Assembly: GCA_027484655.1 (NCBI GenBank)
Contig: JAIXSM010000028.1
Location: 1-64,000, forward strand
Source: Hyphomicrobiales bacterium
Lineage (GTDB): Bacteria > Pseudomonadota > Alphaproteobacteria > Rhizobiales > Beijerinckiaceae
Direction of reading: 5' to 3'
Length of the DNA: 64,000 bases
Shown: one piece after another, positions 8,923 through 16,944 of the stretch
Position numbering within the stretch: the stretch's first letter is position 1
Layout of the letters: each line of letters opens with the position of its first letter
Position numbers and translations under genes: made by a program
Notes under the pieces: model-generated
Told to the model about the DNA's origin: nothing
Seen by the model: only the letters and a program-made list of their open reading frames with translations
The model's database searches: none

Positions 8923-9111
8923 GCGGTCCCTTCCCTTGTAAACCAGCTATTGCCTAGACCAAGACACTCCCCAAGGCAAGACCTGACGCTGGGCCAGATG
9001 CGCCTTCCCCAACCATGCGCACAGTGTATTGTTGACGCGGAGCGGCGCCTAGCCGCGTAACGCGTCGGCACGGTCAACACCGGCCGAATTCGAACGGAAT
9101 GGAGGAGACGG
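8923..9111. promoter_or_regulatory. divergent control region between tctCBA and the racemase-like operon
   Basis: These 189 bp separate two divergent operons. They contain widely spaced inverted half-sites TGTTGAC (9030-9036) and GTCAACA (9073-9079), 36 bp apart, which could bind a dimeric or tetrameric regulator. GGAGGAGACGG precedes the plus-strand start at 9112. No regulator gene is adjacent, so this is only a candidate. Confidence 0.3.
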
Positions 9112-9849
9112 ATGGCCTTTTCGGCTTGGCGAGGCATTGCTGGCATCATTCACCCGACACTACGCCCCGGCGCGCTGGAAGAATTCATCCGCCTGCTGCC
9201 AGAGGGCATCGGCGTGCTGCCGTTGTTCACGAACATCACCCGCGGCACCCGGGACGAGTTCGAGACCGTCATGGGGGCTTACGAGCAGCAGATCGCCCTG
9301 CTGGCCGAACAGAACTGCGACGCCATTCATCCAAACGGCGCGCCCCCGTTCATGGTGCTTGGGCTCGAGGGCGAGGCCGAACTGGTTTCGGGCTGGGAGC
9401 GCAAATACAAGGCGCCGATCTTCACCGCCGGACAGAACCACATCACGGCCCTGCGCGCACTCAAGGCGAAGTCCATCGTCGGCGCGACGTACTTCCCCGG
9501 CGAGATCAACAAGACGTTTGCGAAGTACTTTGTGGACGCCGGGTTCGAGGTGAAATGCATGGAAGGGGTCGAGACCCCCTTCAACAAGGTGCAGGAGCTT
9601 TCGGGCGAACAGGTTTACGCGCACATCAAGAAGCACTTCCTCGCCCAGAAAGGCGCTGACGCAATTTATATGCTCGGCTCCGGCTGGCGCACGCTGCACA
9701 TCATAGACATGCTGGAGAAAGACCTCGGCGTCCCTGTCGTTCATCCGGTGACCGCCCGTGTCTGGGAATTCCAGAAGCGGCTGCACGTCAACGAAAAGCG
9801 AACGGGCTTTGGCAGCCTTCTCGCTGATCTTCCGCCCATGCCGGGCTGA
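9112..9849 (+). CDS. maleate isomerase/arylmalonate decarboxylase/Asp-Glu racemase-fold protein lacking catalytic cysteines (copy 1)
   Basis: 245 residues. The pattern HPTLRPG near the N-terminus, CDAIHPNGAPPFM (69-81), GATYFPGEINKTFAKYF (124-140) and YMLGSGWRTLHI (186-197) follows the duplicated alpha/beta lobes of this superfamily. Known members use Cys in one or both lobes (Cys76 and Cys194 in maleate isomerase, one Cys in arylmalonate decarboxylase). Here the first position lies in HPNGAPP and the second in LGSGWRT, and neither has Cys. The remaining Cys residues (69, 149) do not sit in the motifs. The protein is therefore a variant enzyme or a binding protein. It forms an operon with a Bug receptor and a paralogue (10941-11678). 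Confidence 0.8.
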   Translation: MAFSAWRGIAGIIHPTLRPGALEEFIRLLPEGIGVLPLFTNITRGTRDEFETVMGAYEQQIALLAEQNCDAIHPNGAPPFMVLGLEGEAELVSGWERKYKAPIFTAGQNHITALRALKAKSIVGATYFPGEINKTFAKYFVDAGFEVKCMEGVETPFNKVQELSGEQVYAHIKKHFLAQKGADAIYMLGSGWRTLHIIDMLEKDLGVPVVHPVTARVWEFQKRLHVNEKRTGFGSLLADLPPMPG

Positions 9850-9885
9850 CGTGTGAAAGAGCAATCCGCACAGGGAGGGGGCGTG

Positions 9886-10926
9886 ATGATGAGACTGTTA
9901 AGCCGCGCGGCGCTCGCGGCAATCGCGCTGACTGCGGCGCAACCTGCTGCAGCGCAAGAGGTGGAGGCCTTCTACAAGGGCCGCGCCGTCACGATGATCG
10001 TTCCGACGGCGCCGGGCGGCATCAATGATATCTCGGGGCGCCTTGTCGCGCGCAATCTCGGCCGCTTCGTTCCCGGCGGTCCCACCTTTGTTGTGCAAAA
10101 CGTGCCAGGCGGCGGCGGACTGGTGGCCGCCAACCGGCTTGCAAACACGGCAGAGCGGGATGGATCGGTGATCGCCATCATCCAGCGCGCTGTGCCGCAA
10201 CTCGCCATCGAGGGTAATCCGAACGCGAGATTCGATCCTTCCAAGCTTACCTGGATCGGCTCGCTCTCGGACTACGCCGACGACGCCTATCTTGTGGTCA
10301 TCAACGCTGACCACGCGGCCAAGACGACGCAAGACCTGCGCGGCTCGACGAAACTGCGCCTGGGCGGAGACCAGCCGGGGTCGACCAACCTCGCCTTTGC
10401 GTACCTCGCGAAGAATGCGCTGGGGCTGAATGTCGATATCGTGCGCGGCTACCCCGGCGCCGCACCCATGTTCCTCGCCATGCAGCGCGGCGAACTGGAC
10501 GGCCAGATCATCGGATACAACTCCGTACGCGCAGGCCAGCCGGCGCTATGGGGCGAGAAGAAATTGCGCGCGATTCTTCAGTTCGCCCGCCTCGAACGGC
10601 ATCCGGATCTGCGCGACATCCCAACCGCGCGCGAACTCACAACAGATCCCAAAATGCTCGCGCTGCTGGACTTCGCGGAAATGCCTTTCTTCATGGCCCT
10701 GCCCTTCGTGGCGCCTCCCGGGCTGCCAGCGGACCGGACCAAGGCCTTGCGCGACGCCTTCATGAAAATGGTCGCGGACAAGGAGTTCCTCGCAGAAGCC
10801 GATAAAGTTCGACTTGAAATCAGCCCCATCGATGGCGCCGCCGTGCAGGCGATCGTTGAGAAAGCAATGAAGACGCCACGAGACGTGGTCGAACTTTACA
10901 GCAAGCTGGCATCACCACAGAACTGA
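9886..10926 (+). CDS. Bug-family solute-binding receptor, FYKG subgroup
   Basis: 346 residues from the ATG at 9886, which has GGGAGGGGG just before it; an upstream GTG at 9853 would make a signal peptide with a polar prefix. A Sec signal peptide ends at AAAQ. The mature start EVEAFYKGRAVTMIVPTAPG is characteristic of a Bug subgroup that also includes four other proteins in this window. NVPGGGGLVAANRL and the later GYPGAAPMFLAMQRGELDG fit the ligand-binding cleft. It is sandwiched between two near-identical racemase-fold genes, so it may capture the substrate they act on. No permease is in this operon; TctAB at 5922-7949 is the nearest candidate. Confidence 0.9.
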   Translation: MMRLLSRAALAAIALTAAQPAAAQEVEAFYKGRAVTMIVPTAPGGINDISGRLVARNLGRFVPGGPTFVVQNVPGGGGLVAANRLANTAERDGSVIAIIQRAVPQLAIEGNPNARFDPSKLTWIGSLSDYADDAYLVVINADHAAKTTQDLRGSTKLRLGGDQPGSTNLAFAYLAKNALGLNVDIVRGYPGAAPMFLAMQRGELDGQIIGYNSVRAGQPALWGEKKLRAILQFARLERHPDLRDIPTARELTTDPKMLALLDFAEMPFFMALPFVAPPGLPADRTKALRDAFMKMVADKEFLAEADKVRLEISPIDGAAVQAIVEKAMKTPRDVVELYSKLASPQN

Positions 10927-10940
10927 AAGGAACTTTCGTC

Positions 10941-11678
10941 ATGTCGTTTACAAGCTGGCGAGGCATTGTCGGCTGCATTCACCCAACCTTGCGTCCGGGA
11001 TCCACGGAAGAGGTGGTGCGACTGTTGCCTGAGGGCGTGGGCGTCCTTTCAGTCCACAATGACATCCGCCGCGGCTCGGTGAGTGAATTCCACGCGGTGA
11101 TGAAGGGCTATGAGGAAAAAGTCGCCATGCTCGCGGAGCAAAAGTGCGACATCATCCATCCATCGGGCGCGCCGCCGTTCATGGTGCAAGGCCTGAAGGG
11201 CGAGGCCGATCTCGTCCGGTCCTGGGAAGAAAAATACAAGGTTCCGATTTTCACCTCAGGTCAGAACCAGATCACGGCTCTCAAGGCGCTCGGAGCGAAG
11301 TCAATCATCGGGGCGACCTACTTTCCCGGCGATCTCAACAAGACGTTCGCCAAATACTTCGAGGACGCCGGGATCGAGGTCAAGGCGATGGAGGGCATCG
11401 ACGTCGAGTTCGACAAGGCGCAAGAGCTTTCGGGGGAGCGCGTCTACGCCTTCATCAAGAAACTGTTTCTGCGCAATGGCGGCGCGGACGCTATTTATAT
11501 GCTTGGCTCCGGATGGCGCACCCTCCACATCATCAAGCTTCTAGAGCAGGATCTCGAGCGGCCTGTCGTTCATCCCCAGCCGTCGCGTGTGTGGGAAATG
11601 ATGCGGCGGCTCCACATCCGCGAGCCCAAGCAGGGCTTCGGCGTCCTGCTGGAGACGATGCCGCCGCTGCCAGCGTGA
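10941..11678 (+). CDS. maleate isomerase/arylmalonate decarboxylase/Asp-Glu racemase-fold protein lacking catalytic cysteines (copy 2)
   Basis: 245 residues, the same length as the gene at 9112-9849 and alignable without gaps, roughly 60% identical by eye. Again the motifs are CDIIHPSGAPPFM and YMLGSGWRTLHI, so both catalytic-cysteine positions are replaced. The start has AAAGGAAC nearby. Retention of two diverged copies on both sides of a Bug gene suggests either a heterodimer or two related substrates. The reaction is unknown: decarboxylation, isomerisation or racemisation chemistry is known for the fold, but normally needs at least one Cys. Confidence 0.8.
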   Translation: MSFTSWRGIVGCIHPTLRPGSTEEVVRLLPEGVGVLSVHNDIRRGSVSEFHAVMKGYEEKVAMLAEQKCDIIHPSGAPPFMVQGLKGEADLVRSWEEKYKVPIFTSGQNQITALKALGAKSIIGATYFPGDLNKTFAKYFEDAGIEVKAMEGIDVEFDKAQELSGERVYAFIKKLFLRNGGADAIYMLGSGWRTLHIIKLLEQDLERPVVHPQPSRVWEMMRRLHIREPKQGFGVLLETMPPLPA

Positions 11679-11685
11679 GACAGCG

Positions 11686-12735
11686 TTACTCCGCCGCCTG
11701 ACGGGGCGGCGGAGTTCCCAGCGGCGAAAGGGCCTCGCCCCAGATGCGCTCGATGTTTTCAGGGTTCGCAAGCATCTTGCACAAGATCAAATCAATCCCG
11801 AGATCTTCGAACCGCCGGAGTTGACGCCGCACGTCCGCCGGCTTGCCGACACACCCGGCCTTCAACGCTGGCATCATGCGCTGTTTGATCTTGCGCACAT
11901 CCGGATTTGGATCATGCTTGAAGATCTGTGCGACTGTATCCTCAAGCGCTGATTCCTCGCTGCTAGCGACCGCAACGAAGGGATTGAGCCCGTAACGAAC
12001 CTTGCGGCCAGCAGCCTTTGCCCGCGCGTTCATGTCCCCGATTGACGCTTCAACGGATCGCATCAATGCGTCGGTGTTCTCCGCTTCTTTCGGGAACTCG
12101 ATGAACCACCAGTCGCATTCCTCGGCGATGAACCGCCGGCCGCGGTCGCTGCGGCTGACGGAGAAGATCTCCGGCGCCTCGGGCGAGGCGGGCTTCAGAA
12201 GGAGGCGTCCGTTATCAAGCTTGTAGTGGGCGCCCTCGTACGAGAAGGTTTCGTTGGTCCACAGGCCGCGCATGATGGCGATGAACTCGGTCGTTCGCCG
12301 GTAGCGCTCTTCGCCCTCGAGCACGGTGCCGCCGAACATCCGGAATTCCTCATCAAACCAGCCATTGACGATGTTGATCGCCATCCGCTGTTTGCAAATC
12401 CGGTCCAGAGAGACGGCGAGTTTGGCGACCATCACCGGATCCCAAAGCCCCGGATGGACCGCGACAAGCGGACGAATGTTCTCGAAGCGCGGCGCGATGG
12501 CGCTCGCCAGCACCCACGCCGCGAGATCATATCCAAGGTGACGTTCAGCGAAGAGGCACAGATCAAACCCCAGCGCATCCGCTTTCTCCAGCACCGCCCT
12601 CGCATGATCGTACTGCGCGTCGCGACGCCCGTGCGGCAGAGGCCCCAGCGCTTCGGCGGCCGCCTGCGCGACCTCCGGTGAGCCGACCGTCGCCATGGGG
12701 ATGGGTGCGTAGAGACCGAACTGCATCGTTTTCAA
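11686..12735 (-). CDS. LLM-class flavin-dependent monooxygenase (SsuD/SfnG/RutA group)
   Basis: 349 residues with the bacterial-luciferase TIM-barrel pattern. The N-terminus reads FGLYAPIPM, and the body shows the AINIVNGWFDEEFRMFG segment and the ERYRRTTEFIAIMRGLW helix typical of FMNH2-dependent alkanesulfonate, dimethylsulfone and pyrimidine monooxygenases. These enzymes cleave C-S or C-N bonds using reduced flavin from a separate reductase, which is not seen here. It is the second gene of a minus-strand pair after a Bug receptor (gap 21 bp). An 11-bp inverted repeat at 11688-11715 covers its last codons and may end transcription. Confidence 0.87.
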   Translation of the reverse strand: MKTMQFGLYAPIPMATVGSPEVAQAAAEALGPLPHGRRDAQYDHARAVLEKADALGFDLCLFAERHLGYDLAAWVLASAIAPRFENIRPLVAVHPGLWDPVMVAKLAVSLDRICKQRMAINIVNGWFDEEFRMFGGTVLEGEERYRRTTEFIAIMRGLWTNETFSYEGAHYKLDNGRLLLKPASPEAPEIFSVSRSDRGRRFIAEECDWWFIEFPKEAENTDALMRSVEASIGDMNARAKAAGRKVRYGLNPFVAVASSEESALEDTVAQIFKHDPNPDVRKIKQRMMPALKAGCVGKPADVRRQLRRFEDLGIDLILCKMLANPENIERIWGEALSPLGTPPPRQAAE

Positions 12736-12756
12736 CCAACCTCTCGATTTCTTGCG

Positions 12757-13785
12757 TTATCGACCGAGCGCCTTGTTGACGCGCTCCAGGACCGCAGCTG
12801 GCGAGGCCGCCGCTCTCTTCAGGACTTCCGTCACCTCCTCGCCGGTGACAAGTTCCACTTCGATATTGCGTTTCGCCGCCTCCGCGATGAACACGGGATC
12901 CTTCATGGTCGCGTTGAACGCCGCTTTCAACGCCCTCGCGCGGTCTTCCGGCACTCCCGGAGGCGCAAGAAACGGCCGCCCGAGAATTTCACGCGCCAGA
13001 ATAAAGTCCAGCGCCGCGCGCTCAACGTCATCGCGCACAAGCGTGCGGATGGACGGAGCCTTGATCTCTTGCTCGGATTCCGGACCCGTATGGAACAGGA
13101 CGTTCACCTTGCGGTCGTCAAGCCAGTGCTTATGGCTCGACTGGATCGCGCTCCATGACCAGTAGGCGATGCCGTCCAGTTCGCCGCGCTCCACGGCGAG
13201 GGTCGCGTCACTTGTGCTCTTGTAGCCGCGCACAATCTTGAACCTGGTTCCAAACAGCGCATTGAACGCCAGCGGCATGACCTCTGAGTCCGCTCCCGCT
13301 CCGGTGCCTGGCACAAGAAGTTCGGCCTGCTGAAGGTCCTTCAGCGTTTTTACCTTGGATGTGTGCCACGACAGCGCAATGGAGCGCTCGCGGTTCATGC
13401 TGCCAAGCCACACGAACGCGAGCGGGTCGAAATCGGCCTCAACCTTTCCAAGCATGGGCTCGAAAGGAAGATTGCGGGCGATCGTTCCAAAGACGCTGCC
13501 ATCCTTGGGGGCGATCTTATTGAGAAATTGAGTCGCTGCGATCCCGCCGGCGCCCGGCATGTTTCGCGGGATGAATGTAGGATTGCCCGGCAGATGCCTG
13601 CCCATGAACTGGATCAGGAAGCGAGCGTACAGATCGTAGGTGGAGCCGCCGGGGGTATAGATCACAACCTGAACCTGCCGGCCCTTGTAGAACTCCTCAA
13701 CCGTTTGCGCCTGCGCAGGCAGGGCCAACAAGGCCGCCGCCGCGAACGCCAACGCCTTCAAGATCATTCCCCGGATCGCTTGCAT
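12757..13785 (-). CDS. Bug-family solute-binding receptor, FYKG subgroup
   Basis: 342 residues. A signal peptide (KALAFAAAALLALPAQAQ) is followed by the subgroup signature TVEEFYKGRQVQVVIYTPGG, then RFLIQFMGRHLPGNP and NMPGAGGIAATQFL. The body contains GYKSTSDATLAVERGELDG, a conserved lid segment. It is a periplasmic receptor for an unknown, probably carboxylated, ligand. It is cotranscribed with the LLM monooxygenase downstream and divergent from a TauD dioxygenase gene 144 bp away. The pairing of a receptor with an oxygenase suggests that ligand capture feeds oxidative cleavage (inference). Confidence 0.9.
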   Translation of the reverse strand: MQAIRGMILKALAFAAAALLALPAQAQTVEEFYKGRQVQVVIYTPGGSTYDLYARFLIQFMGRHLPGNPTFIPRNMPGAGGIAATQFLNKIAPKDGSVFGTIARNLPFEPMLGKVEADFDPLAFVWLGSMNRERSIALSWHTSKVKTLKDLQQAELLVPGTGAGADSEVMPLAFNALFGTRFKIVRGYKSTSDATLAVERGELDGIAYWSWSAIQSSHKHWLDDRKVNVLFHTGPESEQEIKAPSIRTLVRDDVERAALDFILAREILGRPFLAPPGVPEDRARALKAAFNATMKDPVFIAEAAKRNIEVELVTGEEVTEVLKRAAASPAAVLERVNKALGR

Positions 13786-13929
13786 ACACCCCTCCCTTCC
13801 GCCTGGCCGCGATCTGCGCCGCAGCCTTGCTGAGTTTCGTGCAAACGACGTCGGAGGGCAAGCGCCGCATGCGTATTGACCGGATGGCGGCCTGGACTAA
13901 GATGACGCCAAAATCATCGGGAGGATATC

Positions 13930-14811
13930 ATGGCGAATACCGCTGTCGCGGACCGTGTCACGGTCACGCCGCTTTCGCCCGTTCTTGGCGCGGAAATCTC
14001 CGGCGTGGACCTGACGAGGGATCTTTCGGACGATGTGGTCGCCCAAATTCAGCAGGCGTGGAACGATCACATCGTGATCGTCTTCCGTGGTCAGGAGATT
14101 TCGCAGGAAGACCAGTTGCGTTTCGCTGCGAAGTTCGGCCCCCTCGCCCAGCGCAAGAAGGCGCCCGAGCAGTTGCGCTCACGTGCAGAGGGGGTTCTCC
14201 AGCTCGATCCGCACGTGCTGCTGGTGTCGAACAAGAAGATCAACGGCGTTCCGGTCGGTGCGTTCGGCGATGGCGACATGTGGTTTCACATCGACTCCGG
14301 CTACGCGGAGAAGCCCTACGCCTACACGTTTCTCTACGGGCTCGAGTTGCCGTCTTGGGGCGGCGATACGCTGTTTTCGAACATGTACCTCGCCTACGAA
14401 GCGCTGCCCGAGCTGCTCAAGCAGCGGATCGCAGGCAAGAAAGCCCTGCACGTCCACGAGTACAAACGCAACGAGAAGGTGGCGGCCGACACCGACCTCA
14501 GCAACACGCCGCACTGGTTTCACCCGGTCGTCATTACGCACCCCAAAACAGGGCGTAAATCGCTGTTCGTGGACCGGCTGATGACAGCGAGGATCGAAGG
14601 CGTCTCCCAGCAGGAGAGCGACGACATTCTCGGACAACTGTATGAAATCGGCGAGCGCGAGGAGTTCATTTACGCGCATAAATGGCGCCTCGGCGATTTC
14701 GTGATGTGGGACAACCTCGCGACAGTTCATGCGCGCTCCTACTTCCCGAAGGAGGAGACTCGCCTGCTTCGCCGCTGCACTGTTGAAGGCGGGCTCGTCA
14801 TGCCCGGTTGA
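13930..14811 (+). CDS. TauD/TfdA-family Fe(II)/2-oxoglutarate dioxygenase
   Basis: 293 residues, start preceded by GGGAGGATATC. Seen: the metal motif MWFHIDSG (His120, Asp122), GGDTLFSNM after it, the distal His267 in DNLATVHARSYF, and Arg278/281 for 2-oxoglutarate. It is a paralogue of the protein at 2294-3154. It heads a four-gene plus-strand set with a Bug receptor, a COG5553-like cupin and a VOC protein. The family hydroxylates small acids and often triggers C-S, C-N or C-O cleavage. The substrate is unknown. Confidence 0.9.
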   Translation: MANTAVADRVTVTPLSPVLGAEISGVDLTRDLSDDVVAQIQQAWNDHIVIVFRGQEISQEDQLRFAAKFGPLAQRKKAPEQLRSRAEGVLQLDPHVLLVSNKKINGVPVGAFGDGDMWFHIDSGYAEKPYAYTFLYGLELPSWGGDTLFSNMYLAYEALPELLKQRIAGKKALHVHEYKRNEKVAADTDLSNTPHWFHPVVITHPKTGRKSLFVDRLMTARIEGVSQQESDDILGQLYEIGEREEFIYAHKWRLGDFVMWDNLATVHARSYFPKEETRLLRRCTVEGGLVMPG

Positions 14812-14889
14812 GCCCAAGACGCAGCACCGCATACGATGCACACAAAGGCCGCCACCAACAGTATGAGCGGCCATGCAGGGGAGGACATC

Positions 14890-15891
14890 ATGGAGGCGAG
14901 GCGCTTCAAGCTTTTGCGCGCGACGGCGGTCGCGCTGGCGCTCGCGTGGGCCGGCGGGGCGGCCGCGCAGGACACCGCCGTGCGGATCGTGGTCGGGTTC
15001 TCACCAGGCGGGGGCTTCGACGCCTACGCCCGCCTGTTCGCAAGGCATTTCGGGCGCCATCTGCCCGGACAACCCAATGTCATTGTGCAGAACATGCCGG
15101 GAAGCTCGAGCCTCAAGGCCGTGCAGTACCTGGACCAGGGGGCGCCACGTGACGGTAATTACATCACCGCCTTCAATCCCGGCCTGATGACGAACTCGCT
15201 GCTTGAGCCCGACAAGGTTTCATACAACTTCGCAAATCTGAGCTGGATTGGCTCCATCACACAGGATTTCCGCGTCTGCTATGCGTGGAACGAACGCAAC
15301 GTGCGCTCATGGGATGACCTGCTCAGGAGCCAGCGCTTCGTGATGGGAACGACGTCTATCGGCTCATCCGCCTATCAGAACGCCGCTGTCCTCAAGACTC
15401 TCTTCGGCGTCAAAATTCACCACGTGCTTGGGTATCCCGGCTCCGCCGAGGAGCGCATCGCCATTGAGCGGGGCGAGTTGGACGGCGGTTGCGGCGCATG
15501 GGCCAGCAATCCCCCGGACTGGATCATAAACAGGAAGATCACGCCGCTGGTCACTTTCACGAAGCCCGAGAACGCAGACCCCTCGGTGAAAGCGCCCTTC
15601 ATTCTCGATCTCGCGAAATCGCCCGAGGACCGTGCGGTGCTGGAAATACTCACCGCAGCCGACCTCCTGGGACGACCTTACGTGGCGTCGAGGGCCATAC
15701 CTGCAGCGCGCCTTGATACGCTGCGGAAAGCCTTCGACAGCACGATGGGGGACAAGGAGTTCCTCGCCGAGTCTGAGTTGCGCCAGTTGCCGGTCGCGGC
15801 AATCGGCGGGACGCAGGCGCAAAGCGTGGTCGAAGCGCTTTACAAGGCCTCGCCCACCCTCATTGCCAAGGCGCGCGAAGCCGTGAAATGA
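14890..15891 (+). CDS. Bug-family solute-binding receptor, FYKG-like subgroup
   Basis: 333 residues from the ATG at 14890 (GGGGAGGACATC before it). An earlier in-frame ATG at 14836 is less likely. A Sec signal peptide ends at GGAAAQ. The mature N-terminus DTAVRIVVGFSPGGGFDAYARLF lacks the FYKG motif but keeps the following RHFGRHLPG and NMPGSSSL pattern. GYPGSAEERIAIERGELDGG marks the hinge. It lies 78 bp after the TauD gene and 31 bp before a cupin gene, so it is likely part of one transcript. Ligand unknown. Confidence 0.9.
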   Translation: MEARRFKLLRATAVALALAWAGGAAAQDTAVRIVVGFSPGGGFDAYARLFARHFGRHLPGQPNVIVQNMPGSSSLKAVQYLDQGAPRDGNYITAFNPGLMTNSLLEPDKVSYNFANLSWIGSITQDFRVCYAWNERNVRSWDDLLRSQRFVMGTTSIGSSAYQNAAVLKTLFGVKIHHVLGYPGSAEERIAIERGELDGGCGAWASNPPDWIINRKITPLVTFTKPENADPSVKAPFILDLAKSPEDRAVLEILTAADLLGRPYVASRAIPAARLDTLRKAFDSTMGDKEFLAESELRQLPVAAIGGTQAQSVVEALYKASPTLIAKAREAVK

Positions 15892-15922
15892 TAACGCAAA
15901 GACGCATTCAGGAGAAAACCCC

Positions 15923-16504
15923 ATGAGCAACCGCCTGCCTGCGCTGCAACGGTTTATCGACGGCTTGCGCGACATCTGGAGCGCCGAGCCGGACATCGCC
16001 CGCTGCATGGAAAAGGCGAAGCCTCTGCTGGAAACCCTTGTTGGGGATCCGCAGCTGCAAGTGCGCTCAGCCGAATGGCCCTCCACCGAGGGACGCAAGA
16101 ACCTGCTGCTGTATGTGGACGACGACTACGGCTTTGCGATCAACGCAGTCGTTCGCGTGCCCGGGCGGCGCGGCAGCGTGCACGATCACGCCCACGCGTG
16201 GGTGCTCTATGGCGTGCTGCACGGCAGCGAAAGCCTGGAGCGATATGAGCGCCTCGATGATCGGTCACGCGAGGGATACGCCAAGGTGAGGCTGACGTCA
16301 GTAAGCGCCGGCGTTCCGGGCAAAGTAGACCTTGTCGCGCCTTTCGACATTCACGCCGAGCAAGGCGGGTCCGGCCGCTCGGTGGCGATCATCCTGCGCA
16401 GCGCCAAACTCGGCGACATCACGCAGAACCAGTATGATCTTGAAACCGGCGCAATCAGACCGGGTCCGGGACCGACGCAGATTCCTTTCGAAATCACCGC
16501 CTGA
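15923..16504 (+). CDS. predicted metal-dependent cupin enzyme (COG5553/cysteine-dioxygenase-like)
   Basis: 193 residues, with AGGAGAA before the start. The core carries HDHAHAWVLYGVLHG (His87, His89, His91, His100) with Glu103 after it, the first cupin motif of the double-stranded beta-helix metalloenzymes related to cysteine dioxygenase. A second motif region is FDIHAEQGG. The N-terminal helix region (residues 1-55) is like that of small uncharacterised dioxygenase-like proteins. It lies between a Bug receptor and a VOC gene in a dioxygenase-headed operon, so a thiol- or acid-oxidising role is possible, but no function is established. Confidence 0.75.
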   Translation: MSNRLPALQRFIDGLRDIWSAEPDIARCMEKAKPLLETLVGDPQLQVRSAEWPSTEGRKNLLLYVDDDYGFAINAVVRVPGRRGSVHDHAHAWVLYGVLHGSESLERYERLDDRSREGYAKVRLTSVSAGVPGKVDLVAPFDIHAEQGGSGRSVAIILRSAKLGDITQNQYDLETGAIRPGPGPTQIPFEITA

Positions 16505-16535
16505 GCGCGTGATCGTCAAACCACGGGGGAGCAAG

Positions 16536-16937
16536 ATGATCCAGACAAACGGTTTCGTACACTTCACGATCCCCGTGAAGGAACTCGATCGCTCGGAAGA
16601 GTTCTACACCACAATCTTCGGGTTTAGACGCCTGCGCCGCAACAATCATATGGTGTTCATGAATGCGCACGGCACATCGTTCGTCCTGACGCTTTCGGAG
16701 AACCCGATCGAACCCAACCGTGGCGACAAACACGACATACACACCGCGTTCCGCGTGTCGTCGGAGGAGTACGACAGGGCCAAGACCTTCCTTGCGGAGC
16801 GGGGTATCCCGATCTTCAAGGAAGAGGATCGGCCAACCGGCACCTTTCAGGGCAGAAGCGCGTACTTTCATGATCCCGATCGCAACGTGATCGAGATCAT
16901 TGATCTGGTCCGCGGTCCCGTCGCCGAGGGCGAATGA
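16536..16937 (+). CDS. glyoxalase/VOC-superfamily metalloprotein
   Basis: 133 residues from the ATG at 16536. The paired beta-alpha-beta-beta-beta modules of the vicinal oxygen chelate fold are visible. GFVHFTIPVKELDRSEEFY begins module one (His9), HDIHTAF supplies His66/His69, and the C-terminal RNVIEIIDL supplies Glu120, a plausible His-His-Glu metal set. VOC enzymes include glyoxalases, epimerases and extradiol dioxygenases; this short single-chain form would dimerise. It is the last gene of the TauD-Bug-cupin set, 31 bp after the cupin gene. Its 3' end converges with the next Bug gene, 7 bp away. Confidence 0.85.
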   Translation: MIQTNGFVHFTIPVKELDRSEEFYTTIFGFRRLRRNNHMVFMNAHGTSFVLTLSENPIEPNRGDKHDIHTAFRVSSEEYDRAKTFLAERGIPIFKEEDRPTGTFQGRSAYFHDPDRNVIEIIDLVRGPVAEGE

Positions 16938-16944
16938 TGGGCCG

